A stretch of 64,000 nt of DNA from Labrys monachus (GTDB lineage Bacteria > Pseudomonadota > Alphaproteobacteria > Rhizobiales > Labraceae), in contig NZ_JAUSVK010000001.1 in assembly GCF_030814655.1 (NCBI RefSeq), forward strand, positions 3,367,501-3,431,500, read 5' to 3'. The notes under the pieces are model-generated. The model was not told the DNA's origin. It was given only the letters and a program-made list of their open reading frames with translations, and ran no database searches. This document shows, piece after piece, positions 61,111-64,000 of this stretch. The translations under genes and the position numbers were made by a program. Within the stretch, counting starts at the first letter, position 1, and every line of letters starts with the position of its first letter.

Positions 61111-61743
61111 ATGCCCGATACTTTCTTCGATGCGCATCAGCGCGCCACCGTCGAGGCGGCGATGGCGCGGATCATCCCGACCGACGACACCCCCGGCGCC
61201 CGCGAGGCCGGCTGCATCGATTTCCTCGAACGCTACCTGTCGGGGCTCGGCTACATCTTCGCCAAGCCCGACGGCTCGGGCTTCGAGACCCTCGAAGGCC
61301 GCAGCGCCGAAGCCTGGATGCGGCGCGTGACGATCATGCGCCAGACCTATCGCTCCGGCATCGAAGAACTCGATGCCCGCGCCCGCGCGATGGACGGCGT
61401 CGATTTCATCGCCCTGCCGCCGGAGCGCCAGGATGCGGTGCTGCGCGCCATCGAGACGTCCGGCGGCGACGATGCGCCGTCCGCGCCGGCGGACCAGCCC
61501 GCTTTGCAGCAGACCTCGACCGAGGTCGAGCTGCCCTTCCTGCCGCTGCTCGTCACCCATACGCGCCAGGGCTTCTATGCGGATCCGATCTATGGCGGCA
61601 ACCGCAACCAGGCCGGCTGGAAGACCATCGGCTTTCCCGGTCCGGCCTCGCTCGCCGAGGTGCATGCCGGGCGCTACACCACGCTGCCCTATTTTGCCGA
61701 CGGCGAGGCCGAGAAAGTGAAGGAGTTCCACGATGGCCTCTGA
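61111..61743 (+). CDS. Gluconate 2-dehydrogenase subunit 3 family protein
   Basis: A 210-residue small subunit of a GMC flavoprotein dehydrogenase. Family marks are ARIIPTDDTPGAREAGCIDFL near the start and a C-terminal GFYADPIYGGNRNQAGWKTIG followed by GFPGPA. Related subunits carry a Tat signal that exports the complex; none is visible here (MPDTFFDAHQRA), so this pair may stay in the cytoplasm. The ATG at 61111 is seven bases from AAGGA. It overlaps the flavoprotein gene by 11 bp. Confidence 0.88.
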   Translation: MPDTFFDAHQRATVEAAMARIIPTDDTPGAREAGCIDFLERYLSGLGYIFAKPDGSGFETLEGRSAEAWMRRVTIMRQTYRSGIEELDARARAMDGVDFIALPPERQDAVLRAIETSGGDDAPSAPADQPALQQTSTEVELPFLPLLVTHTRQGFYADPIYGGNRNQAGWKTIGFPGPASLAEVHAGRYTTLPYFADGEAEKVKEFHDGL

Positions 61744-63397
61744 GCGGCGCATGTCCAAGCCGGCGCGAACCGACGCCGTCATCATCGGTGCGGGCGCCTC
61801 GGGCGCTGCCGCAGCCAAGGTGCTGTGCGAGGCCGGCGTCAAGGTCGTCGCCCTCGAAAAGGGCCCCTGGCGCCGGAAGGAATCCTTTGGCGGCGACGAA
61901 CTCGCCAATATCAACCGCTACAGTCTGTGGCCCGATCCGCTGCTCAATCCCCGCACCTGGCGCCGGGACACCTCGGACGAGGCCCGGGTCGACCTGTTCT
62001 GCCCGGTGCCGCAGATGGTGGGCGGCGGCACCGTCCACTGGCAGGGCTGGCTGCCGCGCTTCACGCCGGACGATTTCCGCATGCGCACCGTGGCGGGCGA
62101 CCTGCCGGGCGCCACCCTCGCCGACTGGCCCATCACCTATGACGAGCTCGAGCCCTATTATCTGAAGGTCGAATGGGCCTTCGGCGTGTCCGGCCAGGCC
62201 GGTGCCAACCGGTTCGAGGGGCCGCGATCGGGCGGCTATCCCTGCCCGCCCATGCCGATGTCCCGCTACGCCCAGAAATTCCACCAGGGCTGCGCGGCCT
62301 TGGGCTGGAACGCCTTCCCGACCCCGCAGGCCGCCCTCTCCCGCCCCTTCAACGGCCGCCGCGCCACGGTTGTGAGCGCCTTCGCCCAGCAGCACGGCGA
62401 CCCGACCGGCACGCGCTCCTCCGCGCTCAACGTGTTCGTGCCCGACGCCGTCGCGACCGGCAATTACGACCTGCGGCCTGATTCCTATGTGCGGGAACTG
62501 GTGCTCGACGGCCAGGGCAATATCAGGGCCGCCGTCTATGAGGATGCGCAGGGCGAGACCTTCGAGCAGGAGGCCGACATCTTCATCTTGGCCTGCGGCG
62601 CGGTGGAGACGGCGCGGCTGCTGCTGCTGTCGCGGTCCGGCCGCTTCCCCAACGGCCTCGCCAACGGCAGCGACCTCGTCGGCCGCAACGCGACGTTCCA
62701 CGAATATTCGGCCGCCGTCGGCACCTATGACGACCCGGTCTATGCCTGGGCCGGGGGCGGCTATGTCAGCGCCTCGACGTTCCAGCATTACGGCCACGAC
62801 GAGTCCCGCGGTTTCGTCAGCGGCAGCCATGTTGCCGTCGCGGGCGTCGGCATCCCCCTGCCGATCAACTGGCACCTTCCGGGCGCGCCGTCCTGGGGCG
62901 CCGAGGCCAAGAAGATCGACCGCGACTATTTCAGCCATTCGCTCGCCGTGGCGATGGTGCTGCACGACATGCCGCAGCACGACAACCGCGTCGACCTCGA
63001 CGACGAGGTCGTCGACGCCTGGGGCCTGCCGGTGGCGCGGGTGACGCTGAAGCCGCACAGGAACGATCTCGACCAGGGCCGCTACCTCATCGACCGCGGC
63101 GCCGACATCCTCCAGGCCAGCGGAGCCAAGGGCATCACCAAGGTCTATGCCGATCGCGTCACCGGCAACTGCTCCCACCAGCACGGCACGGCGCGGATGG
63201 GCAAGGATCCCGACGCGTCCGTTCTCGACCGGTGGTGCCGGGCGCACGAGGTCGCCAATCTCTACGCCGTCGACGGCTCCCCCTTCCCGACCGGCACCGG
63301 CGCCAATCCGACGCTCACCATCATGGCGAATGCCTGGCGCGTCGCCGACAGGATCATCGCCGAGCGTGGCCGCGCGCGCACGGCGCCGGAGCGATAG
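61733..63397 (+). CDS. GMC-family FAD-dependent sugar dehydrogenase
   Basis: A 554-residue flavoprotein. FAD-binding motif AVIIGAGASGAAAAKVL (about 15-31), LEKGPWRR after strand 2, GGGTVHWQGW in the GMC signature region, and the catalytic end with CSHQHGTARMG (His) and GANPTLTIMANAWR (Asn). It belongs with the gluconate/2-keto-gluconate and glucoside 3-dehydrogenase large subunits. With subunit 3 and a sugar isomerase in the same gene run it may make 3-keto-glycosides. AAGGAG lies seven bases before the ATG. No third cytochrome c subunit gene is found in the window. Confidence 0.9.
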   Translation: MASERRMSKPARTDAVIIGAGASGAAAAKVLCEAGVKVVALEKGPWRRKESFGGDELANINRYSLWPDPLLNPRTWRRDTSDEARVDLFCPVPQMVGGGTVHWQGWLPRFTPDDFRMRTVAGDLPGATLADWPITYDELEPYYLKVEWAFGVSGQAGANRFEGPRSGGYPCPPMPMSRYAQKFHQGCAALGWNAFPTPQAALSRPFNGRRATVVSAFAQQHGDPTGTRSSALNVFVPDAVATGNYDLRPDSYVRELVLDGQGNIRAAVYEDAQGETFEQEADIFILACGAVETARLLLLSRSGRFPNGLANGSDLVGRNATFHEYSAAVGTYDDPVYAWAGGGYVSASTFQHYGHDESRGFVSGSHVAVAGVGIPLPINWHLPGAPSWGAEAKKIDRDYFSHSLAVAMVLHDMPQHDNRVDLDDEVVDAWGLPVARVTLKPHRNDLDQGRYLIDRGADILQASGAKGITKVYADRVTGNCSHQHGTARMGKDPDASVLDRWCRAHEVANLYAVDGSPFPTGTGANPTLTIMANAWRVADRIIAERGRARTAPER

Positions 63398-64000
63398 CGG
63401 GCAAGGCATGCGTCGACGGCGCTGCGAGCGGCCGGGCCGGCGGTCGATCGCCGCCGGCTCGCCGCGCCGGCAGGGCCGGACGCGCCCAAGCCTCGCATAC
63501 AGAAGCCGCACATCCTGATTGTGCCGCGATCATGCCGAGAGTAGCGTTACCCGGCGCGGGTCCAACGGGAGAGGGGATGGAATGATCTTCCGCAGCTTTT
63601 CAATCAGGCTTCCGGCCCCTATTCCGATCCTCTCGCGAGCCGCTGCGGCGGCGAAGCCTTGATCATCTATCCCGTCCGCCTGCCACTTCGAAGGCGGGAC
63701 CGGCAGCCTGAAGGTGGTCGAATCATGATCCCGTGGAGTATCGGCGCGATTCTCGACTGCCGAGGAGAGGCTCGCCGGCCCGGCCGAACTGCCGAACGGA
63801 CCGGCCGGGCGACAGATCGCGGCAACCGGACGGTATTGATGCTCGAAGCCACGATCCCTTCTCCAGAATTAAGCCTTTATACTGGTGCTTCCACTCTGGC
63901 GTTTCAGCCCGGCCGGTGGTAAGTGAGGTGTCATTCCTCGCGCTGTGGTCCGCCGTGAACGAAATGATTTTTCAGCGCTTCACGCCGGCCGCATCGAAAT
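63398..64000. other. 603-bp right-end stretch without a supported gene
   Basis: Apart from the hairpin at 63436-63458 I find no clear feature. A 26-codon frame (63582-63662, MIFRSFSIRLPAP...) has a good GAGAGGGG ribosome site but no recognisable product. A longer frame (63659-63922) is Arg-rich with no ribosome site. A promoter for a gene beyond the right edge may lie here. Confidence 0.5.
63436..63458 (+). terminator. Hairpin after the GMC dehydrogenase gene
   Basis: GCCGGCGG and CCGCCGGC form a perfect 8-bp stem with a 7-nt loop, 38 bp after the stop codon. No U-run follows. Probable end of the importer D/dehydrogenase transcription unit. Confidence 0.4.

Noticed and set aside
61553-63511. 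652-codon minus-strand frame opposite the GMC dehydrogenase
   Set aside because: Low-complexity Arg/Gly/Val composition and no family match; the opposite strand has every GMC motif.
63659-63922. 87-codon plus-strand frame at the right end
   Set aside because: No ribosome site, Arg-rich composition, and no recognisable domain; treated as non-coding.

Overview
The window is GC-rich DNA with dense, often translationally coupled genes. It carries a heme-PAS FixL/FixJ/FixK cascade, four RbsABC-type sugar importers and REP-like palindromes of the kind common in rhizobial genomes. Together these point to a free-living or plant-associated alphaproteobacterium of the order Hyphomicrobiales; I cannot name the genus. 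No rRNA, tRNA, CRISPR array, insertion sequence or phage gene was recognised.

Layout. (1) 1-4250, minus strand: sugar importer A (ATPase, two permeases, and a binding protein cut by the left edge), with LacI-type operators in front of the ATPase and the binding protein. (2) 4447-18314: a DUF2390 protein, a divergent cupin phosphoglucose isomerase, then a long plus-strand catabolic run. The run is importer B (binding protein, ATPase, permease), a GldA-like polyol dehydrogenase, a GatD-like zinc dehydrogenase, an FGGY kinase, a SorC-type regulator, DeoC aldolase and a two-domain ALDH16-like aldehyde dehydrogenase. This reads as uptake, oxidation and phosphorylation of a polyol or deoxysugar, aldol cleavage, and oxidation of the released aldehyde. 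(3) 18495-27853, minus strand: an Ntn-hydrolase acylase, a NodB/PuuE-type deacetylase, importer C, and a LuxR-type regulator fused to a periplasmic-binding-protein domain. Amide-bond chemistry is the common theme. (4) 27997-30639: an AraC regulator and two short-chain dehydrogenases.

(5) 30854-53256 is a low-oxygen island. FixL (heme ligand His200, phospho-acceptor His291), FixJ, a lone receiver domain and a FixK-type Crp/Fnr regulator are followed by a universal stress protein, an NRAMP-like carrier, cytochrome bd oxidase (cydP-cydA-cydB-cydX-ybgE), a CBS-BON protein, a BI-1 protein, a flavin reductase, a nitroreductase, PEP synthase, a hydroxyacyl/carnitine-type dehydrogenase and a zinc alcohol dehydrogenase. 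Six intergenic sites match the FixK box pattern TTG[AC]-N6-[TG]CAA exactly and two more miss it by one base; most of the start sites around them are 60-110 bp away. A DUF1275 protein, a MarR/MFS drug-efflux pair and a DUF1810 gene lie inside the island without boxes.

(6) 53516-63397: a ROK repressor coupled to a second, leaderless copy of a sugar-binding protein, divergent from importer D (isomerase/epimerase, binding protein, ATPase, permease) and a GMC flavoprotein dehydrogenase with its small subunit. This resembles glycoside-oxidation loci. The last 600 bases hold no gene I can support.
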